Shown: in pieces, positions 17,855 to 25,172 of the stretch
Layout: every line of letters starts with the position of its first letter
Position numbering within the stretch: the first letter of the stretch is position 1
NCBI RefSeq assembly: GCF_902810435.1
Contig: NZ_LR778174.1
Coordinates: forward strand, 248,001 to 312,000
Origin: Veillonella parvula
Lineage (GTDB): Bacteria > Bacillota > Negativicutes > Veillonellales > Veillonellaceae
DNA length: 64,000 bases
Direction: 5' to 3'
Translations under genes and position numbers: made by a program
Notes under the pieces: model-generated
The model's database searches: none
Told to the model about the DNA's origin: nothing
Seen by the model: the letters and a program-made list of their open reading frames with translations, nothing else

Positions 17855-18904
17855 GTGACAGAAACTAACAATCAGTACGATTATAAGAAACAGAGCTATA
17901 AAAAGCTCATGTTTATTATCATTGGTCTGATCATTTGTGCGGTAAGTTTTGTTACCGATATTATTGTAGGTCCTGCATCACTCACCTTGAGTGATGTATG
18001 GCTCGCATTAACAGACCCAGCAGAGGTTTCCAAAAACGCATATGTTATCATTTGGTCGATTCGTCTTCCGACGGCCATTATGGCATTGCTCGTAGGTGCT
18101 TCCTTGGGCATTGCTGGTGCTGGCATGCAGACTATCCTTGATAACCCGTTATCTAGCCCGTATACACTTGGTATATCCGCAGGGGCTGGCTTCGGTGCAT
18201 CTCTTATGGTTGTTGTAGGCGCTAGTGCATTAGAGTTTTTAGGTGTCTTTATGGTTCCATTTGGCGCCTTTGTATTTGCTAGTTTGACGAGTTTCTTTAT
18301 CTATTCCATCAATAAGATTAAGAATTTTTCCTCTGAAACGATGATTCTCGCTGGTATCGGCATGATGTTCTTGTTCCAAGCGCTTCAATCCTTGATGCAA
18401 TATATGGCATCTCCTGAGGCCCTTCAAAACATCGTGTTCTGGACTATGGGGAGTTTAGCTAAGGCAAATTGGGTGAACATCTCTATTGTTCTTATCGTGC
18501 TAGCAATCATGCTTCCGCTTATGATGCGTGAATCTTGGCGTTTAACAGCATTAAAATTAGGCGATGAAAAGGCTTCTGGTCTTGGTGTTAATGTTGAAAG
18601 CTTACGAGTAAAAGTGTTTGCTTTCATCTCCATCATTACAGCCGTTGCTGTTTCTTTCGTTGGAACCATTGGTTTTATCGGTATTGTAGGACCACATATT
18701 GCACGTATGCTTGTGGGTGAGGATCAACGGTATTTCTTGCCGTTATCTGCAGTGTGTGGCATGGCGATTTTGTCTCTCGCATCTATTGCGAGTAAGATGC
18801 TCGTTCCTGGGGCGATGTTCCCAATCGGTATTGTGACGGCAATCATCGGTGTACCTTTCTTCTTCTCGTTGGTATTAACTAGGAAAAGGAGCTATTTCAA
18901 ATGA
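17855..18904 (+). CDS. FecCD/BtuC-type ABC transporter permease
   Basis: Integral membrane subunit of an iron-siderophore/cobalamin importer, 349 residues with about nine or ten hydrophobic helices. Diagnostic segments are RLPTAIMALLVGASLGIAGA, NPLSSPYTLGISAGAGFGA and GFIGIVGPHIARMLVG. It starts with GTG behind AAAGGAG, and its end overlaps the ATPase gene by 4 bp (ATGA), so the two are translationally coupled. It is expected to serve both binding proteins. Confidence 0.92.
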   Translation: MTETNNQYDYKKQSYKKLMFIIIGLIICAVSFVTDIIVGPASLTLSDVWLALTDPAEVSKNAYVIIWSIRLPTAIMALLVGASLGIAGAGMQTILDNPLSSPYTLGISAGAGFGASLMVVVGASALEFLGVFMVPFGAFVFASLTSFFIYSINKIKNFSSETMILAGIGMMFLFQALQSLMQYMASPEALQNIVFWTMGSLAKANWVNISIVLIVLAIMLPLMMRESWRLTALKLGDEKASGLGVNVESLRVKVFAFISIITAVAVSFVGTIGFIGIVGPHIARMLVGEDQRYFLPLSAVCGMAILSLASIASKMLVPGAMFPIGIVTAIIGVPFFFSLVLTRKRSYFK

Positions 18905-19680
18905 TTGAAGTTCATAATCTAACCTTTGGTTATTCCGCTACGGAAGACAGACAAATCTTAAAGGGCGTTGATTTTGCTGCCAAAACAGGTAAATTGACTG
19001 CGCTCATTGGTACTAACGGTGCTGGTAAATCTACACTTTTAAAAACAATTATGGGTATCTTGAAAGGCAAGGGCGAGATTTCCGTTAATGGTAAACCTGT
19101 ATCTCAATATTCTACAAAGGATTTTAGCAGTACAGTCAGCTATTTGTCTCAAGATAATGACTGTAAAGTCAATCTATCTGTTTTTGAAGTCGTTATGCTA
19201 GGGCGCATGGGATCCATGTCATTCCGTGTAAGTGATGAGGATATTGCAGCCACACAAGAGGTATTGGAACGGTTGAACTTACAGGGCTTTGCATCGCGCA
19301 GCATCATGGAGCTCAGCGGTGGTCAACGCCAACTTGTGTTCATGGCGCAAGCCCTTGTAAAAGAACCTAAAATCCTAATTCTTGATGAACCGACAAGTGC
19401 TTTAGATTTACACAAGCAATTTGACTTGTTAACATTGCTAAAAAATCTGACTCAAGAAAATGATTTTACAACGCTCGTAACATTGCATCATCTTGATTTG
19501 GCGGCTATGTTCGCAGATGAAATCATCGTGCTTAAAGAGGGTACAGTATACGCTCAAGGCGCGCCGAAAGACATCTTTACAGAAGCCATGATGGAAGATG
19601 TATATCGTGTTAAAACGAAAATTTATATGGATGACAATGGGCTACCTCATGTTATTCCATTAGAAGCTATTATTAATTAA
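18901..19680 (+). CDS. ABC transporter ATP-binding protein (FecE/BtuD type)
   Basis: Nucleotide-binding subunit of the importer, 259 residues. Walker A GTNGAGKST is near residue 38, the signature LSGGQRQL near 139, Walker B ILILDEPTSALD near 158, and the H-loop in TLHHLDLA near 196. It ends the riboswitch-controlled operon, followed by a terminator at 19793-19842. Confidence 0.95.
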   Translation: MIEVHNLTFGYSATEDRQILKGVDFAAKTGKLTALIGTNGAGKSTLLKTIMGILKGKGEISVNGKPVSQYSTKDFSSTVSYLSQDNDCKVNLSVFEVVMLGRMGSMSFRVSDEDIAATQEVLERLNLQGFASRSIMELSGGQRQLVFMAQALVKEPKILILDEPTSALDLHKQFDLLTLLKNLTQENDFTTLVTLHHLDLAAMFADEIIVLKEGTVYAQGAPKDIFTEAMMEDVYRVKTKIYMDDNGLPHVIPLEAIIN

Positions 19681-19792
19681 TAGGATTCTTTGTGATTGCG
19701 TTGAGCTTATTATAGTGTTGGTACTATCTGTTATAGATAGTCATTGACGTGAATCCAGTTATTAATAGGATGTAAGACTATTAGTTAAAAAT

Positions 19793-19842
19793 AAAAGAGG
19801 CTGAAATCTTTGCAGAGCAGCATTGATTTCAGCTTCTTTTTG
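19793..19842. terminator. Terminator between convergent operons
   Basis: GAGGCTGAAATC pairs with GATTTCAGCTTC, followed by TTTTTG; A-run on the other side. It can serve both the plus-strand operon and the minus-strand metal transporter that ends at 19867. Confidence 0.8.
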
Positions 19843-19866
19843 TTGGGAAAAGTATTGGTATTGTAT

Positions 19867-20967
19867 TTAAATAATCTCTTTAACCTGTGCTATACCCTTA
19901 TCAGTAAGCACGTAGTGTCCATTTGTCACATATAATAGACCTTGTTTCTTTAGCTGTGAAGCAGCTTGATGAGTATAATCAGGCCTCCAGTTCAAATGCT
20001 CATGAATGGTACCGATGCCGTTTTCAACGTGCGCGATAGGTGTATCCATATGTGTATAAATATGGCATAGCATCATCGTTTCCCGATAGTGGCGACGTAA
20101 GTGACGTTGACGACGGTATGTGGCGATATAGCCTGTCTTCGGTGTTGCGATAACAGCGATAATCAGTGCGATACCGATGGTGGTTGCAATAGAACCCGCG
20201 ATGGATACGTCCATGGTGAAAGCTACTTCCGTACCAATGACAGCACAGATAATACCGATGATGATACTGCTAGTAAGCATGGCTTTCACAGAGTCCGTCC
20301 ATAAATAAGCGATGACCGCAGGCCCAATCATAAGGCCGATGACGAGAATGGCGCCTACCGCTTGGAACGAGGCCACAACGGTGAGGGATACCATGGTCAT
20401 CAGCACGTAGTGGATGAGGGCTGGCATAAAACCGAAGAGTCCCGCTAGTAGCGGATCAAAGGTGGAGAGTTGCAATTCCTTGTAGAACAGCATGACTAAT
20501 ATTAAATTGATGATCGCCACGCCTAGAGAAATCCATAGCGATACAGGCCCCAAGTCGGTGCCGTTCACAATCCATCGATCAAAGGGGGCAAAGGCTATTT
20601 CGCCGAGTAATGCGGTATCTACATCGAGATGAGCGTTACCGCTGTATAGGCTGACTAGAATGATGGCGATAGAGAATAGAAGCGGGAAGATGATGCCGAT
20701 AGACGCATCTTCGTTGACAAGCCCCGTATTGTGTATCATTTCTGTAAGCCATACGGTGCCTACACCAACTAAGGTAGCCCCGACGAGTAGAAATGGAGAG
20801 TTTAAATCTTCCGTCATAAAGAAAGCGAGCACGATGCCGAGGAATACGGTGTGCGTAATGGCATCGGCCATCATGGACATGCGACGCAATACGAGGAAGA
20901 CCCCAGGGATGGCACATGCGATGGATACCGCAATGGCAATGAGCAATATCTCTGTATGAACTGTCAT
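19867..20967 (-). CDS. Metal ABC transporter permease with C-terminal winged-helix domain
   Basis: Membrane subunit of a cluster-9 (Mn/Zn/Fe, MntD/TroD/ZnuB) ABC importer. Residues 1 to about 280 form the permease, with RRMSMMADAITHTVFLGIVLA at the start and the family helix SFQAVGAILVIGLMIGPAVIA. After a basic linker (YRRQRHLRRHYRE) come about 85 residues that look like a winged-helix domain (HEHLNWRPDYTHQAASQLKKQ, ending in a wing-like YVTNGHYVLTDKG), the same place where some Tro/Sit permeases carry a DtxR-like tail. The total of 366 residues is longer than the usual 280-300. It overlaps the preceding permease gene by 4 bp. Metal specificity is not determined. Confidence 0.88.
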   Translation of the reverse strand: MTVHTEILLIAIAVSIACAIPGVFLVLRRMSMMADAITHTVFLGIVLAFFMTEDLNSPFLLVGATLVGVGTVWLTEMIHNTGLVNEDASIGIIFPLLFSIAIILVSLYSGNAHLDVDTALLGEIAFAPFDRWIVNGTDLGPVSLWISLGVAIINLILVMLFYKELQLSTFDPLLAGLFGFMPALIHYVLMTMVSLTVVASFQAVGAILVIGLMIGPAVIAYLWTDSVKAMLTSSIIIGIICAVIGTEVAFTMDVSIAGSIATTIGIALIIAVIATPKTGYIATYRRQRHLRRHYRETMMLCHIYTHMDTPIAHVENGIGTIHEHLNWRPDYTHQAASQLKKQGLLYVTNGHYVLTDKGIAQVKEII

Positions 20968-21929
20968 GGGGCACCTCCTATGCGAGGTTGTGCGTCCTCT
21001 GCTACGTAAATACTTTGCTGTGCCTTGGATTTGGAATCCCTTGTGGTTTCTAACAATAATGCGTGCTTTGACTGTCTATTTTTGCGGAACTGCCACAGCA
21101 TACCTCGGTTAGGAGCAAAGATGAGACTCAATAATACGAGAATCGATAAAATGACGATGATAGCTGGACCTGTCGGTAATTTTGGGACCGATGTACTCCA
21201 GATAGTACCGCCGATGGCGGATATCATGCCAAATAATCCTGCTAATATACACATGGTGCCCAGTTTATTCGTCCACTGTCTTGCCCCAACGGCGGGTGCA
21301 ATGAGGAGAGAGCTAATCAAGATAGCCCCTACCGATTGAATACCGATGATGATGGTCATGATCAATAATGAACGATATAAAATAAGGGTGAAAGTGACGG
21401 GAATTTGTAGTGTTTTGGCGTATTCCACATCGAAGGAGATGAGCTTTAACTCCTTCCAGAATAATGCGGTTAATACGATGATGATGAGCGCCGCTGCAGA
21501 TGTGATGTACACATCGCGCGCTAATATGGTGGCTGCCTGTCCAAATATAAATTTTGAAAGCCCTGCTTGACCAGCATTGTTTAAGCTTTGTACATAGGTG
21601 AGCAATACCATACCAAGCCCAAAGAAAGCGGAGAGTATGGTCGCTAAAGCGCCATCAAATTTGATTTTGCTGTTTTCTACGGTGATGGTAATGAGCCAAG
21701 CCGCAGTGATAGAGGATAGGGCAGCACCTGCGATGAGAACTTCGATGTCCTTGATGCCCGTCAGCAAGAAGGCAATGACCACACCGGGTAGTGCCGCATG
21801 AGATAGGCCGTCACCGATGAGGCTTTCCTTGCGAAGTACCGCAAAGGTACCAGCGATACCGCTAGCGAGGCCTAATAATGCCGTGCCGAGCAGTACCATT
21901 TGCGTCGTATAGGATTGGAGTATGGTCAT
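20964..21929 (-). CDS. Metal ABC transporter permease
   Basis: Second membrane subunit of the cluster-9 importer, 321 residues. Family features are GTFAVLRKESLIGDGLSHAA near residue 27 and SVGAILISSLLIAPAVGARQ near 197. The C-terminal 50 residues are polar and lack the winged-helix tail seen in its partner. Four-base overlaps with the ATPase gene upstream and the second permease downstream show tight translational coupling. Confidence 0.92.
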   Translation of the reverse strand: MTILQSYTTQMVLLGTALLGLASGIAGTFAVLRKESLIGDGLSHAALPGVVIAFLLTGIKDIEVLIAGAALSSITAAWLITITVENSKIKFDGALATILSAFFGLGMVLLTYVQSLNNAGQAGLSKFIFGQAATILARDVYITSAAALIIIVLTALFWKELKLISFDVEYAKTLQIPVTFTLILYRSLLIMTIIIGIQSVGAILISSLLIAPAVGARQWTNKLGTMCILAGLFGMISAIGGTIWSTSVPKLPTGPAIIVILSILVLLSLIFAPNRGMLWQFRKNRQSKHALLLETTRDSKSKAQQSIYVAEDAQPRIGGAP

Positions 21930-22657
21930 ACAATCCTCCCCTTGCCGTAAGTGCGCTCAATAGCTTCGTCCGTAAATGTATCTGCTACGGGTCCATAGGC
22001 GACAGTTTGTTTGTTTACCATCGTTACCCAATCGAAATATTGGGGCACCGTATTTAAATCGTGGTGGACGACGATAACCGTTTTGCCTCGAGCTTTCATT
22101 TCTTGTAAAAGCGAAATAATAGCATGTTCTGTTGTTTTATCGACGCCCTTGAATGGTTCGTCCATGAGGTAAATATCTGCCTCTTGGACGAGAGCTCTTG
22201 CGAGGAAGACGCGTTGTTGTTGTCCCCCTGAAAGCTGGCGAATTTGTCTATCCACATAGTCGCTCATGCCCATTTTTTCAATCATGGAGAGGGCGAGTTC
22301 CTTATCCTTTTTGCTAGGTCGCTTGAACCAACCTAGATGACCATAACGACCCATGAGTACTACATCTAGTACGGTAGTGGGAAAGTCCCAGTCTACGCTA
22401 CCACTTTGAGGGACATAGGCGATTTTTTTGTAATCGTTTATGTCCATTGCTAAGTGGTGATCGATATAAAATTTTACACTTCCTGAGATAACTGTTAGTA
22501 GGCCGAGCATGGCCTTTAATAATGTGGACTTACCGGCACCATTAGGGCCGACAATGGCCGCTAAGGAACCGATGGGTACCTTCATATCTACGTCCCATAA
22601 TACGGGTTTTGTCGTATATGCTACGGTCATATCTTCAACTTCAACGGCCCATTCCAT
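21926..22657 (-). CDS. Metal ABC transporter ATP-binding protein
   Basis: ATPase of the cluster-9 metal importer, 243 residues. Walker A GPNGAGKST is near residue 38, the signature LSGGQQQRV near 143, and Walker B DIYLMDEPFKGVD near 164. It has the MntB/TroB-like opening VEDMTVAYTTKPVLWDVD. The start is preceded by AAGGAGGTTTCC. It is separated from the binding-protein gene by 146 bp that contain two inverted repeats. Confidence 0.95.
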   Translation of the reverse strand: MEWAVEVEDMTVAYTTKPVLWDVDMKVPIGSLAAIVGPNGAGKSTLLKAMLGLLTVISGSVKFYIDHHLAMDINDYKKIAYVPQSGSVDWDFPTTVLDVVLMGRYGHLGWFKRPSKKDKELALSMIEKMGMSDYVDRQIRQLSGGQQQRVFLARALVQEADIYLMDEPFKGVDKTTEHAIISLLQEMKARGKTVIVVHHDLNTVPQYFDWVTMVNKQTVAYGPVADTFTDEAIERTYGKGRIV

Positions 22658-22680
22658 GGAAACCTCCTTGTATTAATGAG

Positions 22681-22774
22681 TGCCACTAGCAGAAAGTTGC
22701 TAGTAGCACTTGTACTTACAATAACAAAGTAAACTTAAGTTAATCTAATTTAGTATAAGTAAATTTACTTTGTT
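22681..22774 (-). promoter_or_regulatory. Two inverted repeats between the binding-protein and ATPase genes
   Basis: The first is a hairpin, GTGCCACTAGCA against TGCTAGTAGCAC (about 22680-22709). The second is AACAAAGTAAA (22723-22733) against TTTACTTTGTT (22764-22774). In this position they may reduce read-through, protect the binding-protein mRNA 3' end, or bind a metal regulator. I cannot decide between these. Confidence 0.5.
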
Positions 22775-22803
22775 GTATTTAATTAAGAAATTCTAATAAA
22801 TGA

Positions 22804-23745
22804 TTATTTAAGTGCTTTGGTAATTGTATCAATATTAGCTTTCACCATACCGATATATGTGCCACCCTCAGTACCTTCAGAACCGAGAGAGTCGGAATAT
22901 AATTCGCCACCGATGGCAACATTCCAGCCTTTAGCCTTAGCTGCTTCTTGAACGGCTTCAATTGTTTTATGTGGTACAGAAGACTCTACGAAAATCGCTT
23001 TAATTTTGTGGTCTACGATATATTGAACCAGTTCATTCACATCTTGTGTGCCTGCTTCTGTAGCAGTGCTTACACCTTGCAAACCTTTTACTTCAAAGCC
23101 GTATGCGCGAGCGAAGTATTGGAATGCATCATGAGCTGTTACAAGTACGCGAGATTCTTTCGGAATAGATTCTGCTTGAGCTTTAACGTACGCATCAGTT
23201 TCATCTAACTTAGTAAGATATGCGTCATAGCGTTTTTTGTAATCTTCTTTATGAGCCGGATCGGCTTTAGCAAGACCTTCGTATACTGCTTTTGCTGCCA
23301 GCTTCCAGTTAGCAACGTCAAACCAAATATGAGGGTCTTTTGTTTTTACACCATCTTCTTCGTCAAAGTCGAGCAATGTAGATGGATCAATGGCATCAGA
23401 TACGCGGATGGTCGCTTTATTTTGCTTTGTTAGATTATCGAAAATGGAGCCCATTTTACCTTCCAAGTGAATGCCGTTGTATACTACAACATCCGCCTTA
23501 GACATAGCTGTTACATCGCCTGCACTCGCTTGATATAGGTGAGGGTCTACACCTGGGCCCATGAGACCTTGAACGGTTACATGGTCACCGCCGATTTCTT
23601 TTACTAAATCCGTTAACATCGTCGTTGTAGCTACGACATTAAGTTTTTTCTGACTATCTTGGGCTGTGTCTTTTCCGCAGCCTGCAAGGGCAAATACTAT
23701 AAGTGCTAATGATACGACGACTAATAAAATTCGATTAAATTTCAT
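22804..23745 (-). CDS. Metal-binding lipoprotein of ABC importer (cluster 9, Mn-type likely)
   Basis: Extracytoplasmic metal-binding protein of the ZnuA/MntA/PsaA family, 313 residues. The signal peptide ends in ALAGCG. Expected metal ligands are present in order: His of GPGVDPHLYQAS, His of DPHIWFDV, Glu in the segment KGLQGVSTATEAGTQD, and Asp of ELYSDSLG. The His-rich loop typical of zinc-specific ZnuA is missing (the loop before HIWFDV is DEEDGVKTKD), which favours manganese or iron. ATG 23745 is chosen for its GGAGAC site and proper signal peptide; an upstream ATG at 23784 is in frame. It is the first gene of the four-gene operon. Confidence 0.92.
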   Translation of the reverse strand: MKFNRILLVVVSLALIVFALAGCGKDTAQDSQKKLNVVATTTMLTDLVKEIGGDHVTVQGLMGPGVDPHLYQASAGDVTAMSKADVVVYNGIHLEGKMGSIFDNLTKQNKATIRVSDAIDPSTLLDFDEEDGVKTKDPHIWFDVANWKLAAKAVYEGLAKADPAHKEDYKKRYDAYLTKLDETDAYVKAQAESIPKESRVLVTAHDAFQYFARAYGFEVKGLQGVSTATEAGTQDVNELVQYIVDHKIKAIFVESSVPHKTIEAVQEAAKAKGWNVAIGGELYSDSLGSEGTEGGTYIGMVKANIDTITKALK

Positions 23746-23867
23746 AATAAGTCTCCTTTTTATAGATACTAAATTTAAAAACATTAATGACTTTGTTTGA
23801 GGGACATATTTTGTTCTAATAATGAAATAATTTGAAGAAGGAAAATATCTCTCTGAATTTAAACGGA

Positions 23868-23896
23868 AAACTAGCCGCTACTAACGTAGCGGCTAG
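23868..23896 (-). terminator. Terminator or attenuator after the 31-residue gene
   Basis: CTAGCCGCTA and TAGCGGCTAG form a perfect 10-bp stem with a 6-base loop, followed on the minus strand by TTTTCCGTTT. It lies between the short gene and the metal-binding lipoprotein gene, so it could attenuate read-through into the operon. Confidence 0.65.
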
Positions 23897-23933
23897 TGGC
23901 AGTTATACGGTCTTCTGCTAAGGTCAAAATAAT

Positions 23934-24029
23934 CTAGGGAATAAGTGCTTGTAGATGGTTAGGCCCAACGAGGGCAACAATACCAAGTACCATCATGACC
24001 TTCATTTGAATACGCTTTCTACGTCTCAT
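23934..24029 (-). CDS. 31-residue membrane peptide upstream of the metal transporter
   Basis: An ATG at 24029 follows a strong AAAGGAGG site and opens a 31-codon frame ending at TAG 23934-23936. The product has a very basic start (MRRRKRIQMK) and one hydrophobic segment (VMMVLGIVALVG), so a single-spanning membrane peptide is likely. A perfect terminator hairpin follows and then the metal-binding lipoprotein gene in the same direction. It may be a leader peptide or a small transporter-associated protein. No family is recognised. The ribosome site is the main support for translation. Confidence 0.55.
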   Translation of the reverse strand: MRRRKRIQMKVMMVLGIVALVGPNHLQALIP

Positions 24030-24208
24030 GATGAACCTCCTTTGTGTAGTTTTTTGTCATATCAACTAGATATGTGAGTCCGGACAGTTATCTTGAATTC
24101 AATATATCATAAATGAGAAATTTTATCAATAAGAATTTATTCTTTTAATATTCATCTTTATTTAGTATGATATTATGCATAGACAAAAGGTTAATAAGGA
24201 GGCTTCTT

Positions 24209-24586
24209 ATGAATAAATTATTCCGATACGCTGCTGCAGGTGTACTTGTTGCATCTTTTGGCATGGTAAGTGATTATACAGCCGATGCGGCGAAGTTTTT
24301 AGAATCTCCACGTGAGGTTACTATTGTAAAACCTGAGTTGCCTGAGATTCCTAAAACCGCTACGGTAGCGCCTGATATGCGCGTACGCTTCTTGATTGAT
24401 AAAAAAGGTAATGTTAAAAATGTTTTCGTTGAGCGTTCTTCTGGCTATGCTCCAGTTGACGAAGCAGTAAAAAAAGCAATTTTACAGTGGAAATTCACAC
24501 CTGCTATTGGCACAGATCAAAAGGCACACGAATCCATTATTGGGATGACAATTACTCTGCCTAAGCAAGCTGTGAAAGCTAAATAA
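24209..24586 (+). CDS. Small exported protein with a TonB C-terminal domain
   Basis: A 125-residue protein with a signal peptide (to about residue 28, ending TADAAK) and then almost only a TonB C-terminal domain: MRVRFLIDKKGNVKNVFVE, SSGYAPVDEAVKKAILQWKF. Ordinary TonB has a membrane anchor and a long proline-rich stretch before this domain; here only a short PELPEIPKT is present. ATG 24209 has AAGGAGG; the earlier in-frame ATG at 24167 would spoil the signal peptide. It could bind an outer-membrane receptor or act as a periplasmic accessory. A paralogue follows after 10 bp. Confidence 0.82.
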   Translation: MNKLFRYAAAGVLVASFGMVSDYTADAAKFLESPREVTIVKPELPEIPKTATVAPDMRVRFLIDKKGNVKNVFVERSSGYAPVDEAVKKAILQWKFTPAIGTDQKAHESIIGMTITLPKQAVKAK

Positions 24587-24596
24587 GGAGAAAACG

Positions 24597-24944
24597 ATGA
24601 ATAAAGTGTTGCGTTGTATTATATTAAGTTCATTGTTTGTAATGAGTATGGTAGCTTCTGTGTTGGCAGCTCCATACGACCCACCAGTAGCTATAGCTAC
24701 ACCACCTATTGACCGAGCACTGCTCGCTGCCTATGGTGAAGCAGCTCATGGTGCGGATATACGTTTTACCATCAAGGAAGATGGTTCTGTAGGGGACGTT
24801 GAAGTTGTTTCATCTAGTGGCTCTAGTGCTCTTGATGCGGCTATTGTAGATACTATTTCTAAATGGAGATTTAGTCCTGCTACAGATTCCAATGGTAAAC
24901 CTGTAGCATCTTCTAAAACTGAATATATTGATTTTAAAAACTAA
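24597..24944 (+). CDS. Second small exported TonB-C-domain protein
   Basis: 115 residues with a signal peptide ending at about VLAAPYD and a TonB C-terminal domain (ADIRFTIKEDGSVGDVEVVS, SSALDAAIVDTISKWRFSPA). It is a diverged paralogue of the preceding gene, read from ATG with AAGGAG ahead, and probably in one transcript with it. No ExbB/ExbD genes are nearby. Confidence 0.82.
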   Translation: MNKVLRCIILSSLFVMSMVASVLAAPYDPPVAIATPPIDRALLAAYGEAAHGADIRFTIKEDGSVGDVEVVSSSGSSALDAAIVDTISKWRFSPATDSNGKPVASSKTEYIDFKN

Positions 24945-24959
24945 TCAAAATCACTCATA

Positions 24960-25006
24960 CAGAACTGCACCCAAAAAATTGGACACAATTTCGAGGTGCA
25001 GTTTTT
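24960..25006 (+). terminator. Terminator hairpin resembling an IS3-family end
   Basis: AACTGCACC (24963-24971) pairs with GGTGCAGTT (24995-25003), then TTTTTG. The left half, ACTGCACCC followed by AAAAAATTGGACACAATT, looks like the terminal inverted repeat of IS3/IS150-type elements. It shares its core with the hairpin at 1042-1124. Confidence 0.75.
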
Positions 25007-25172
25007 GCATGCCAAAATATTCTAAAAAATAAAGTAAGGTTATTCATTTTCATAATATTGGATTCGTAAATCTTAAAAATTAATCAAAATTGTATCTGTA
25101 GCAACTGAAAATTACTTTCAAAATGATATAATAAAACTGTAATAATAAATTAGCCCGTGGAGGTATAAGCAT

